Source: Sciurus carolinensis
Lineage: Eukaryota; Chordata; Mammalia; Rodentia; Sciuridae
NCBI RefSeq assembly: GCF_902686445.1
Contig: NC_062214.1
Location: 92,980,738 to 93,044,737, forward strand
Direction: 5' to 3'
DNA length: 64,000 nt
A program made the translations under genes and the position numbers. Positions 38,314 through 47,097 of this stretch are shown here, in pieces; the stretch's first letter is position 1; the number at the start of each line of letters is the position of its first letter. The notes beneath the pieces were generated by a model. The model was not told where the DNA came from, did no database searches, and saw only the letters and a program-made list of their open reading frames with translations.

Positions 38314-38550
38314 GGGCATTGTAGTTTTACAAAATTTTGAGCTTCATTTTGACATATTCAAAAATGCATATAACAATTTCAATTCACAGTACTGCTGGCT
38401 TCCCTTCTCTCCTCCCTCCTTTGACCCCCATTGTCTACTCTGTTGATCTTTCTTCTATTAATTTCTCTTTTAACACTGGTGCATTATACTTATATAAAAG
38501 TGGAATTCATTGTGATATACTCGTAAATGCACATAGCATAGTTCAAATGC
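38314..38550. repeat. Diverged duplication, two units 163 bp apart
   Basis: Units of about 72 bp at 38,314-38,385 and 38,477-38,550 share the order 'gcatt..a..tt..a.aaa.tt..g..ttcatt.tga.ata.tc..aaatgca.ata.ca..tt'. By eye they are roughly 60-65% alike. A pyrimidine-rich spacer ('cttcccttctctcctccc') lies between. The structure resembles a rodent L1 3' UTR or an LTR with an internal repeat, but I cannot place it. Confidence 0.55.
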
Positions 38551-38769
38551 TCTATTCTTAAACAGCATGCTCATTTTACTGTGACTCCTTTTACTTTTCT
38601 ATGGTAGAAGATAAACTGTAAATTACTTTGGACACTATTTCTTAACTACTCCCCTGTGAGCAAAGCATACTTCTGTGAGACAATTGAGCTAATTAAATTA
38701 GTAAGTTGTAATTTAACACAGCATGGGCAGTGTTGCATTTTTATATTCATGGTCTGCAAATCATTCATT

Positions 38770-39030
38770 CATTCGTCAAACACTTGGTGAGTATTTAGGT
38801 AAGTCAGGTATTCTACTAAACATTCAGAACACCAAAATGCTGATGACTACCCTCAAAGTACTCACAGGCTAATGAAGGACACTGATGAATGAAATGTGAC
38901 ATGACAAATGCTGTAACAGAAGCAAGTATAAAGAATAAGATGGAATAGAGGAGGGAGAGACCAATCTTCCTGGAGAAGATATTCAAGTTGTTTTAAAGAA
39001 TGAAAGAGAATTTACCAGTTCTAGTAAAAG
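38770..39030 (-). mobile_element. L2 LINE remnant
   Basis: 'ctcaaagtactcacaggcta', 'acaaatgctgtaacagaagc' and 'atcttcctggagaagatatt' are the complement of the L2 3' region in order ('gagctcacagtctagtg ... gataagtgctgtaata ... ggcttcctggaggagg' in less decayed copies). Confidence 0.7.
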
Positions 39031-39189
39031 AATATGGGCTTTCAAGAAAGAGTAAACAATGCGTTCAGAAGCAAGCCATCTTAAAAGACCATGACATATT
39101 TGGAGAACAATCAGTCTGATTTTACAGCTTGGTGAACTTATACCTGGACAGACAGTACAGGACACAGAAAAATTGGATTAGTTCTAGAT

Positions 39190-39341
39190 CAGGGTTGGTG
39201 AAGATTTTCTGTGGGGAGACCATGAGGCAGTCATAGACAACGTGTCAATGAATGGGTATGGCTGTGCTCCAATAAAATGTTATTTGGGAAAAGCATCGGT
39301 GGGCCAGATGTGTCCCACAGGGTATAGTTTGCCCACCTATA
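39190..39341 (+). mobile_element. MER20 hAT-Charlie element
   Basis: The ends 'cagggttggtgaagattttc' and 'ggtatagtttgcccacct' are the MER20 terminal repeats. Inside, 'cagtcatagacaacgtgtca', 'atgaatgggtatggctgtgc' and 'tccaataaaatgttattt' are diagnostic. At about 152 bp it is shorter than the 219-bp consensus, mainly through loss in the 5' half. The flanks 'ttctagat' (39,182-39,189) and 'acctagag' (39,342-39,349) match at 5 of 8 positions and may be the decayed 8-bp target duplication. MER20 copies have been linked in the literature to enhancer function in endometrial cells. Nothing here shows activity. Confidence 0.85.
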
Positions 39342-39492
39342 ACCTAGAGTGTGAAGGATCTTTTAATGTCACATTTTAAGTTTAAGCCCTAACTCCCGGG
39401 ATACCCAAGTATGGAATGAGCAACTTGTTTTCTAGGAGTTTCACTGTTGTGCTCTACTGGAGGCAAAATGGGTGTTAGGAACCCTTTACAAT

Positions 39493-39591
39493 CCTCCCTT
39501 TGTGTATCTAGAGCTGAGAGAACACAGGAAATTGTGGGTTGGGCTAGTCAGTTTCCTTTTCTCCTCCTTTCTCTCTTATCTGGATCTAAGG
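39493..39591. repeat. Member 1 of an unnamed dispersed repeat pair
   Basis: About 99 bp matching 44,815-44,914 at close to 88% by eye in the same orientation. Both contain 'gagagaacacaggaaatt' and a pyrimidine-rich end with 'tcctttctctct'. The family is not recognised. Confidence 0.75.
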
Positions 39592-39778
39592 ACTGAGAGG
39601 GAGTCTGAGAAGGGGAAAGGATGGACTTTGAAGTAGTTTCAGGGTGAGAGGGACTGGTATTGAAGGCAGAGTTGGTGGAGGAAATCTAAGCTGACCCTAC
39701 TCTGAAGTCCCACCCACCATGTGAAAGGATTGGTTCTTTCACTGCATTAGCCTAACTAACACTTTTTAAAAATATAAG

Positions 39779-41383
39779 ATCAATGCACATAAATCTAAGG
39801 CATTTTTATACATAAGTGATGAATCTTCAGAAAGAGAAATCAGGAAAACTACCCCATTCACAATAGCATCGAAAAAAATAAAATACTTGGGAATCAATCT
39901 CAAAAAAGAGGTGAAAGACCTCTACAGTGAAAACTACAGAACACTAAAGAAAAAAATTAAAGAAAACCTCAAAAGATGGAAAGATCTCCCATGTTCTTGG
40001 ATAGGAAGAATTAATATTGTCAAAATGGCCATACTACCAAAAGTGCTATACAGATTCAATGCAATTCCAATTAAAATCCCAATGATGTACCTTACAGAAA
40101 TAGAGCAAGCAATTATGAAATTCATCTGGAAGAATAAAAAACCCAGAATAGCTAAAGCAATCCTTGGCAGAAAGAGTGAAGCAGGGGGTATCGCAATACC
40201 AGATCTTCAACTCTACTACAAAGCAATAGTAACAAAAACAGCATGGTATTGGTACCAAAATAGACAGGTAGATCAATGGTACAGAATAGAGGACATGGAC
40301 ACAAACCCAAATAAATACAATTTTCTCATACTAGACAAAGGGTCCAACAATATGCAATGGAGAAAAGATAGCCTCTTTAACAAATGGTGCTGGGAAAATT
40401 GGAAATCCATATGCAACAGAATGAAACTAAACCCATATCTCTCACCATGCACGAAACTAAACTCAAAATGGATTAAGGACCTCAAAATCAGACCAGAGAT
40501 CTTGCATCTTATAGAAGAAAAAGTAGGTCCAGAGCTTCAACATGTTGGCTTAGGACCAGACTTCCTCAATAGGACTCCCATAGCACAAGAAATAAAAGCA
40601 AGAATCAATAACTGGGATAGATTCAAACTAAAAAGCTTTCTCTCAGCAAAGGAAACTATCAGCAATGCAAAGAAAGAGCCTACAGAGTGGGAGAAAATCT
40701 TTGCCAATCATACTTCAGATAGAGCACTAATCTCCAGAATCTATAAAGAACTCAAAAACTCTACACCAAGAATGCAAATAATCCAATCAACAAATGGACT
40801 AAGGAAATGAATAGACACTTCACAGAAGAAGATCTACAAGCAATCAACAAGCATATGGAAAAATGTTCAACATCTCTAGTAATAAGAGAAATGCAAATCA
40901 AAACCACCCTAAGATTCCATCTCACCCCAATTAGAATGGCGATTATCAAGAATACAAGCAACAACAGGTGTTGGCGGGGATGTGGGGAGAAAGGTACACT
41001 TATACATTGCTGGTGGGGCTGCAAATTAGTGCAGCCACTCTGGAAAGCAGTGTGGAGACTCCTTAGAAAACTTGGAATGGAAGCCACCATTTGACCCAGC
41101 TATCCCACTCCTTGGCCTATACCCAAAGGACTTAAAATCAGCATATTACAGAGATACAGCCACATCAATGTTCATAGCTGCTCAGTTCACAATAGCCAGA
41201 TTGTGGAACCAACCTAGATGTCCTTCAATTGATGAATGGATAAAGAAACTGTGGTATATATATACAATGGAGTATTACTCAGTCATAAAGAATGATAAAA
41301 TTATGGCATTTGCAGGCAAATGGATGAAATTGGAGAATATCATGCTAAGTGAGATAAGCCAATCTCAAAAAACCAAAGGATGA
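39779..41383 (+). pseudogene. L1 ORF2 protein, C-terminal fragment with two frameshifts
   Basis: ORF2p is the L1 endonuclease/reverse transcriptase. Only the thumb-side and C-terminal part remains. The frame is open from 39,779 (read as I-N-A-H-K) to a stop at 40,808, about 343 codons, and includes the thumb-start motif I-K-Y-L-G-I-N-L. The endonuclease domain and the catalytic F-A-D-D box are missing through truncation. Near 40,768 a one-base loss moves the frame; the next segment (to about 41,083) holds the cysteine-rich motif C-x3-C-x7-H-x4-C ([18 protein letters not shown]). An extra base near 41,083 restores the first frame, which runs through the conserved IYTMEYYSVIKNDKIMAF region to the natural stop at 41,381-41,383. 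It cannot make a functional protein. The start codons TTG or ATG inside it are ordinary internal codons. Confidence 0.93.
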
Positions 41384-41431
41384 ATGATATTGCTAATAAG
41401 TGGATGATGACACATAATGGGGGATGGGAGG

Positions 41432-41461
41432 GGTTAGTGTTAGGGTTAGAGTTAGGGTTAG
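41432..41461 (+). repeat. Telomere-like hexamers in the L1 3' UTR
   Basis: Five consecutive hexamers read ggttag, tgttag, ggttag, agttag, ggttag, three of them perfect telomeric units in a shifted phase. They lie inside the L1 3' UTR between the ORF2 stop and the G-rich tract. Confidence 0.9.
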
Positions 41462-41536
41462 GGAGGGGGGCAAGAACGGAGGAAGGAAGGACTGTATAGA
41501 GGGAAAAGAGGGGAGGGAGGGGTGGGGGGAAGGGAA
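41461..41536 (+). repeat. G-rich purine tract of the L1 3' UTR
   Basis: Repeated runs of three or more Gs ('ggggagggaggggtgggggg') could form a G-quadruplex. Such a tract is a standard feature of mammalian L1 3' UTRs. Confidence 0.85.
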
Positions 41537-41765
41537 AAAATAACAGAATGAATCAAACAACATTACCCTATGTAAATTTATGATTACACAAATGGTATGC
41601 CTTTACGCCATGTACAGAGAAACAACGTGTATCCCATTTGTTTACAATAAAAATATATATATATATTTTGAAGATGAAACTAGAAAATCAACCCCAAATA
41701 TCTAAGTTATTGTCGCGCTCCCTGCCCACAGAGAGACGAGACACAAACCTGGTTCTTTTGAGCTC

Positions 41766-41771
41766 TTTATT
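41766..41771 (-). terminator. AATAAA poly(A) signal of the LTR
   Basis: 'tttatt' on the plus strand is AATAAA on the LTR strand, about 55-60 bp before its 3' end, the usual position at the R/U5 side. Confidence 0.75.
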
Positions 41772-41833
41772 TTGCGCGCTTACTTCCTCATAGCTCTTTC
41801 TTTGTTCTCCTTTTTTGAGGAACTTACACTCCA

Positions 41834-41840
41834 ATATATA
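41834..41840 (-). promoter_or_regulatory. TATA box of the LTR
   Basis: TATATAT on the LTR strand, about 65 bp upstream of AATAAA. A reversed CCAAT word ('accaatcag', 41,851-41,859 on the plus strand) lies just upstream. Position and spacing fit the U3 promoter. Activity is not shown. Confidence 0.6.
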
Positions 41841-42080
41841 CAGTACTGTAACCAATCAGCAACTCCAGCACGAGGGGAGAGCATCCACAGATACAGGCAG
41901 CAAAGGCAGGCATACAGTGGACCTGCACTGTCCATCAGGGAGCTCAGCCAATCCCTGGAACTTCCTCAAAATAATGTCAGTTGTTTATGCAAAAGCCAAC
42001 CGCACTGGCAGCCTGCCAGGCGCCATCTTAGCCTTGCCACACCTAGGGCCAGGGGTCCGGCCGAAACCCCGACAAGTTAT

Positions 42081-43017
42081 GAAGTTTTATTTGGGTTTAG
42101 GTCTCAGGTTTGAATGTAATAATCAAGCCCTAAGTTAGAATTCTTGACGTTGATGCTAGACATGGCCACTACCAAGACCTGAAAATCAGTACCCTTGCTA
42201 ACTCCCTGACATAACACTGTTCTCTGAAAAGTCCTTGGAGATTTTGATATCTAAATATTTGGTATAAGAAAAAGATATTCATTTTTTTTCTCATTTACAC
42301 TCTTGTTTCACATTCTTTTCATAGATGTTACATGTTGTAAATGGTTATATTTTGACTATGAGATGTCCAGAGTATACTGAAACTTAAAAATAAGTCACTA
42401 CCATGACTCAGAATTGAAATTACCATATCATAAATTTCTTAGTAATCTGTCTGTCCCTGGGTACCTGGCCTTGTCACCTTCTGTTTAAATCCTGTGATTT
42501 ACTGCTCACTCTCCTCTGCTCTCCACCCGGAACTTTCACGGTGAGAGACATGAGTTAACTCTTGTAGATGCAAAATTTTGGTTAAGCACAAAGGCTTTAG
42601 CTTAGTCTCAGAGACTCCACTCAGAGGTTTCCCAAAGAGGCAGCTTTTACAAATAGAGCTACTTAACTCTGGTCATTTTTTTCAAAACAAGACTTATCAG
42701 AGAAGCTCATTTGAAGATATTTCCTGTATCCTGGTCATGACCAATTGCTGGCTTTAGACCCTGCTGTCTTCTGTGTTCACTTCCATTGTGGGATCTTGTT
42801 TTGTGGGATTATTGAGAACCCAAGACTTCTCTGGCCTACCTGAAGGTACCTGATGATTCAGGTGACCCTGAGCTTTGTGGAGGTTCTGGTGAGGGTACTT
42901 GATTGGTGTGTCTTTTGTTCCTTAGAAAGTGCAGGTGACCTCACAGCTCCCACATACCTTAGGAACACTAAGTGATAAGTGAATCTAGATAGAATTAATA
43001 TCCAGAAATCTGAACAG
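42081..43017. other. No recognised feature
   Basis: Unrecognised sequence between the solo LTR and a second LTR-like segment. Confidence 0.4.
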
Positions 43018-43064
43018 TGAAAAACGCAAGAAATTTTATTAGGCAGACAAGTAGTGTCTGCCCT

Positions 43065-43153
43065 GGAGAGAGAGAGAGAGAGAAAGAGAGGAGAGAGAGA
43101 GAGAGAAAGAGAGGAGAGAGAGAGAGAGAAAGAGAGAGAGAGGGGGAGGGGGA
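43065..43153. repeat. (GA)n microsatellite
   Basis: About 90 bp of GA repeat with regular AAAG and GAGG interruptions, giving a higher-order pattern of about 30 bp. Confidence 0.96.
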
Positions 43154-43241
43154 GAATATGGCGGTGGAGTCCTCTTAGGTAGTGGACTTTCGTGGGCTAA
43201 TAACAACAGACCAATGACTGCTGAGAATGTTCCCAGGCTGC

Positions 43242-43261
43242 GGTGGGGGGGGCGGGGGGGG
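43242..43261 (+). repeat. G-run, potential quadruplex
   Basis: 'ggtggggggggcggggg' and its continuation give two G runs of seven or eight separated by one C. Confidence 0.85.
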
Positions 43262-43345
43262 CAGAATACTGGCGGCAGCAAAATGGCAGATCTGATGCCA
43301 ATAAAATCTTCCCTCTGAAAGTCATCTGCAAGCCAATAAGGCAAT

Positions 43346-44138
43346 TGCAGCTCATGTGCTTACATATATGTGCTGTTTTCCTGATTGGATGTATTCAGTT
43401 TTCAAAATTAAGAAAAAAATATCAAACACATACTAGGCTGGATTTTTTTAATCGTTTAATTTGACTAAAATTTTCTATGTTAGAAAGACTTTTAGAACCA
43501 TGCGCTAAAAATATTTCATAAGGAGTCATATATAATTAAAGCACAGACTTAGTAGTTAAGAGAAATAGGTTCTTGTTTTGATTACTACCCAAAATTGTGT
43601 GCTATGGTTAAGTAATTTCTTATTTGTAAAATAATGAGATTGAACTAGATAGTTAATGTCCCAACAAGCTTTGGAAACATTATATTTGTTTGGATATATA
43701 ATTACAATAACTTTTAAAAACAGTAGTATTCTTAAGTAACTGTTTTTATTAAATGTGTGGCTAAGGTTTTCTAAAACTAAACCTGATTGAGGAATTCAAC
43801 GTTAGGCTATAAAATTATTGTAAACTACTTGTCTTATGGATATAGGCATTCCCTAAAAGACTGTGCTATGTAAAAAACATGAGATGAGCCAGCAATTGTC
43901 CTCAGATTTTATGGCAGATTACATTCTTTCTTCTTTTCCTATTCCTAACATGGAGAAGCTATTTCAGCAATTGGACAACTAAGGTAAAGGAGAAGTATTC
44001 CTCACAGTATGACCCTAGGACCAAATACAAATCACCTATTTTTATTTTGTCTGTTGCGATTTGTGGATCCCATCTTAAATTGATAAAATCCCAATCTCTA
44101 AGAGAAGAGTTCAGAATTTTGCACATTTTAAACAAAAA
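43346..44138. other. No recognised feature
   Basis: AT-rich, unrecognised sequence. Confidence 0.4.
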
Positions 44139-44362
44139 CTCCAGGATTTTTTTTTTTTTTTTTTTTTGACACTGGGGATTGATGCTTGGGGTGCTTTACC
44201 ACTGAGCCACATCTCCAGCCCTTTTTACTTTTTATTGGGGTTTCACCAGTTGTTAAGGGTCTCTGCTAAGTTGCTGGGGCTGGCCTTGAACTTGCAAATC
44301 TCCTGCCTCAGCCTCCTGAATAACTGGGATTACAGCGTGCACCACTGTACCTGGCTCCAGAT
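44139..44362 (-). mobile_element. Composite B1/ID SINE
   Basis: Poly(T) from 44,147 (the minus-strand A tail) is followed by the ID part ('gctttaccactgagccacat', 'ctccagccc') and the B1 part ('ctaagttgctggggctggcc', 'ctgaataactgggattacag', 'cctggc'). Flanking 'ctccagga' (44,139) and 'ctccagat' (44,355) may be a short target duplication. A second T15-16 run follows at about 44,365-44,380. Confidence 0.88.
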
Positions 44363-44380
44363 GATTTTTTTTTTTTTTTT

Positions 44381-44814
44381 GGTACAAATTTAATCTTTAA
44401 GAATCAGCAGCTCTATTGTGAAGGGGTGGAGTTATGTGATCAATAGGACTTTGGATTAATACAATGACAATAAAAATCAGCATCACATGTGTGGGAGGCA
44501 TCATGTGACTGAGAGAGTAAGTACTGAGTATGTGATAGTTGTTAACGTCATCATCTTTTTTGTCTGAATTATTTAAATAGTTGATGCATTTCTCCATTTT
44601 TTAAATGAAGAAAGAACTTTGTTTTGTGTCTTGAATATTTATCATTCACAATGCTAATTTGGCACAGGTCTTATGACGATGCATCTTCTTTCAAGAGAAG
44701 TTACTGAACCTGGCTCTTTCATCATGTGGTCAGATGCGGAGGCAGGGATCCTGCTATCTACTGTCTGTGCAAAGGAGAGAGGGAGCCCCTCTCACTTCAG
44801 CCTACCTTCACTCC
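44381..44814. other. No recognised feature
   Basis: Unrecognised sequence. Confidence 0.4.
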
Positions 44815-44914
44815 CCTCCCTTTGTGGATCAAGAGTTGAGAGAACACAGGAAATTCTGGGTTGGGTTAGTCTCTTCCCTTTTCTCCCTCCTTTCTCTCTC
44901 ATCTGGAAATAAGG
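44815..44914. repeat. Member 2 of an unnamed dispersed repeat pair
   Basis: Matches 39,493-39,591 in the same orientation with a handful of substitutions and one or two small indels. Similarity stops abruptly on both sides. Confidence 0.75.
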
Positions 44915-45285
44915 GGGATAGATTGCATGACCTCTTGTGCCTCTTCAAGTTTTGAAGCTCAAATTTATTATATAAACCAATATTATCGAAGCACAGTGTT
45001 GAAGAACTGGAGGAGAATTTAGAGATCAGATTCTCTGACTTTATGTGACATACTGTCTCTGTGAAGGTTGTTTAAACAGAGAGAAAATGAGGTTGACTTG
45101 GGAATATTGGAAAATATTGAATTTCTTACATCAGCAGCCCCTTCTTTCAGTCCATATATCCTACTGACCCACAGTGCTTTTACGATAATATAACTAGATA
45201 TGGGTATATTCTCCTATCCTGTAGCAATGAAAAAGGATGTTTTCTCTTAGTAATAAGCTAGGTAGGGAACATGATGTTGACATTT
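44915..45285. other. No recognised feature
   Basis: Unrecognised sequence. Confidence 0.4.
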
Positions 45286-45289
45286 GCTC

Positions 45290-45635
45290 AGTGTCTTGGT
45301 TGGGCTGTCAAGAGGCATATCTGAGCCATGTTCCTGGGGCAAGGGATTTATTGAGGGATTGCCCATAGTCAAATCTAAAGGAACTGAGATGATCTGGAGA
45401 AGGCAGGCAAAGCAGGGAGGAGAAGATTTGGGTTGAACTGAAGCCCAATTGCTGTTGACCCCACAGGGAGCTCTGCAATATGACTGGCACCCAGCGGCTC
45501 TCCTGCCCGAAAGTGGTGGAGCTGGCCTTCTTTACACCTGATTCTGTCATTGGCTGTGGCCACCTCCTCAGTCCCCTTGGTTTTCTTCTTGAACTTATCT
45601 CTCATCACCAACTATGTTTGACTTGGGTTTTAATA
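45290..45635. mobile_element. Unclassified LTR-like ancient repeat
   Basis: 'gggcaagggatttattgagg' followed by 'gagaaggcaggcaaagcagg' has the same general build as the element at 12,000-12,415. It precedes an old L1. I cannot name the family or strand. Confidence 0.3.
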
Positions 45636-45858
45636 CTGTTTCAAAGAACTCGTGGTATTTTCCTTTGGTTCCTAGTTTTCTAAGAATTTTACTTTATCAT
45701 GGAAGTCTTTTGAATTTTATAAATGTATTTTCTATATCAAGATATTTATCTTTTCTCCTTTAAGTTGTTCATGGAGATTAATAGCTCTCCTTCTGTTAAA
45801 CCATGCTTGCATTTCCAAGATAATGCTTTCTTAGGTATAATATTATTACTTTATACAT

Positions 45859-45862
<4 letters not shown>

Positions 45863-45891
<29 letters not shown>
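45863..45891. repeat. (TA)n microsatellite
   Basis: About 28 bp of TA repeat inside the old L1. Confidence 0.95.
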
Positions 45892-45895
<4 letters not shown>

Positions 45896-46062
45896 TTATA
45901 TTTTGTTCTCAGGATATTTGCATTTTTGGATACTATGTATCTATTTTTATAAGTGAACTCAGCCTACTTGGTATCAAGATAGTACTGGAGTCATAACATG
46001 AGTTGCAAGCTTTGTCCTTTTTTCTATTATTTGTAAAGGTTTTTAAAACAACACTGGGATTT

Positions 46063-46350
46063 TCTATATATTTAGGCTGCTGTAACAAACTCCCACCACC
46101 TTGCTGGTCTAAGACAATAGGAATTAGAGTTCTGGAGGCCAGATACTTGAAATGCAGGTGTCAGCAGGGTCACGCTCTCTGCAGAGTTCTTTGCTTCCTC
46201 CAGTTTCTGGGGGCTATTGAGTATGTCACTCCAATCCACTATGACCTCCATAGCTAGGTCAGCTCCTCCTGGTCTCTGTGCCTTTCCTGTGTCTTTCGTA
46301 AAGACCAGGATGGTCTTCTCATTTTAAGATCCTTAAGGTAATTACATCTG
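46063..46350. mobile_element. Ancient medium-reiterated repeat, family not named
   Basis: 'taggctgctgtaacaaactc', 'agagttctggaggccagata', 'aggtgtcagcagggtcacgc' and 'ccttaaggtaattacatctg' make up a pattern repeated many times in mammalian genomes, often in old LTR elements. It interrupts the L1. Confidence 0.55.
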
Positions 46351-46360
46351 CAAAGGTCCT

Positions 46361-46449
46361 TTCCTTCCTTCCTCCCTTCCCTCCCTCCCTCCCTCCTTCC
46401 TTCCTTCCTTCCTTCCTTCCTTCCTTCCTTCCTTCCTTTCTTTCTTTCT

Positions 46450-46500
<51 letters not shown>

Positions 46501-46546
46501 CTTCTTCTTTTCTTTTCTTCTTTCTTTCTTTCTTTCTTTCTTTCTT
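46361..46546. repeat. (CCTT)n/(CTTT)n pyrimidine tract
   Basis: About 185 bp of CCTT/CCCT, then CTTT and TCTTC units on the plus strand. It directly abuts the tail side of a minus-strand SINE, as at 18.8 kb. The open frame on the minus strand (46,254-46,577) is a reading of it. Confidence 0.96.
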
Positions 46547-46745
46547 CAGTATTAGGGATTGGACCAGGACTCAGCACTTTACCACTGAGCTACATGCTAC
46601 ATCCTCAGCTTTCTTATTTATTTATTTATTTTTAAATTTCGAGACAGAGTCTCACTGGGTTTCTGAGGTCAACCTCAAACTTGCAATCCTCCTGCTTCAG
46701 TCTCCCAAGTGACTGGGATTGCTGGTGTTGCTAATGCTCCCTGCC
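46547..46745 (-). mobile_element. Composite B1/ID SINE
   Basis: ID part: 'cagtattagggattgg', 'ctttaccactgagctacatg'. A (TTTA)n linker follows. B1 part: 'gagacagagtctcactgggt', 'caatcctcctgcttcagtct', 'agtgactgggattgctggtg'. The A tail is represented by the adjacent tetranucleotide tract. Confidence 0.88.
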
Positions 46746-47097
46746 AGACTCAATTTTCTTCAATGATTTTAGGACTATTCATTATTTCTTCCTCAGTCTC
46801 TTTTGGTACATTTTTTTTTGTCTAAAAATGTTTTATTTTGTCCACATTTTTAAAAAATTGCTAACTTGAAGTTGTATTTTGAATTATCTTAAGGTGTTCT
46901 AAAGAAAACATGTAGTATTAAATACTTAAGTGATCCAGTGTATTCCTAATATTATCTGTGTATATATTTATATATATGAAATCTATTGTATTATTATAAA
47001 ATACTTCTGACATCTATTTCAGTATTGATGTTGTTTTGGTGGCACTGTTGTTGAGTTTAATTCCTTTTTAAAAGCTATCTAATTGCATTTTTTTTCC

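Larger units (their letters stand above)
39772..41661 (+). mobile_element. 5'-truncated L1 with ORF2 C-terminus and 3' UTR
   Basis: LINE-1 retrotransposon that starts inside ORF2, downstream of the reverse transcriptase active site. It contains the end of ORF2 (to 41,383), a purine- and G-rich 3' UTR with telomere-like repeats, AATAAA at 41,646-41,651 and a short AT-rich tail. The 5' truncation is usual for target-primed reverse transcription. The long open frame and good match to the mammalian ORF2 protein pattern suggest a relatively recent insertion. I could not find a clear target-site duplication. Confidence 0.95.
41711..42074 (-). mobile_element. Solo LTR of a class II endogenous retrovirus (ERVK/IAP-like)
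   Basis: The 364-bp element begins TGTCG and ends CGACA on the minus strand, giving the TG...CA ends with 5-bp inverted repeats expected of an LTR. On the minus strand the order is a CpG-containing U3, a TATA box (TATATAT, opposite 41,834-41,840), an AATAAA signal (opposite 41,766-41,771) and a short U5. The short TATA to poly(A) spacing fits a compact R region as in IAP-type elements. No gag, pol, env, primer-binding site or polypurine tract lies next to it. The provirus was therefore lost by LTR-LTR recombination, leaving a solo LTR. Identical target duplications and retained CpGs (for example 'ggtccggccgaaaccccgac') suggest a fairly recent integration. The 107- and 113-codon frames across it are not genes. 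Confidence 0.92.
41705..42080. repeat. 6-bp target-site duplication around the ERV LTR
   Basis: 'agttat' occurs at 41,705-41,710 and again at 42,075-42,080, exactly flanking the LTR. A 6-bp duplication is typical of class II (ERVK/IAP-like) integrases. MaLR and class I elements usually give other lengths (5 or 4 bp). Confidence 0.92.
43018..43345 (-). mobile_element. Possible second LTR or retroposed 3' end
   Basis: On the minus strand, text with several CpGs ('ccacgaaagtccactacc') leads through a (GA)n/(CT)n tract to CTGCCTAATAAAATTTCTTG, an AATAAA signal opposite about 43,035-43,040. This arrangement suggests an LTR or another polyadenylated insertion in the minus orientation. I cannot find matching TG...CA ends or a target duplication. 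Confidence 0.4.

Noticed and set aside
41432..41461. True interstitial telomere from chromosome fusion
   Set aside because: The hexamers lie within the 3' UTR of an L1 and are only 30 bp long, so an L1 origin is simpler.
41772..42138. Open frames of 107-113 codons
   Set aside because: They cover the solo LTR and are read against or across its promoter and poly(A) signal, with no protein family.
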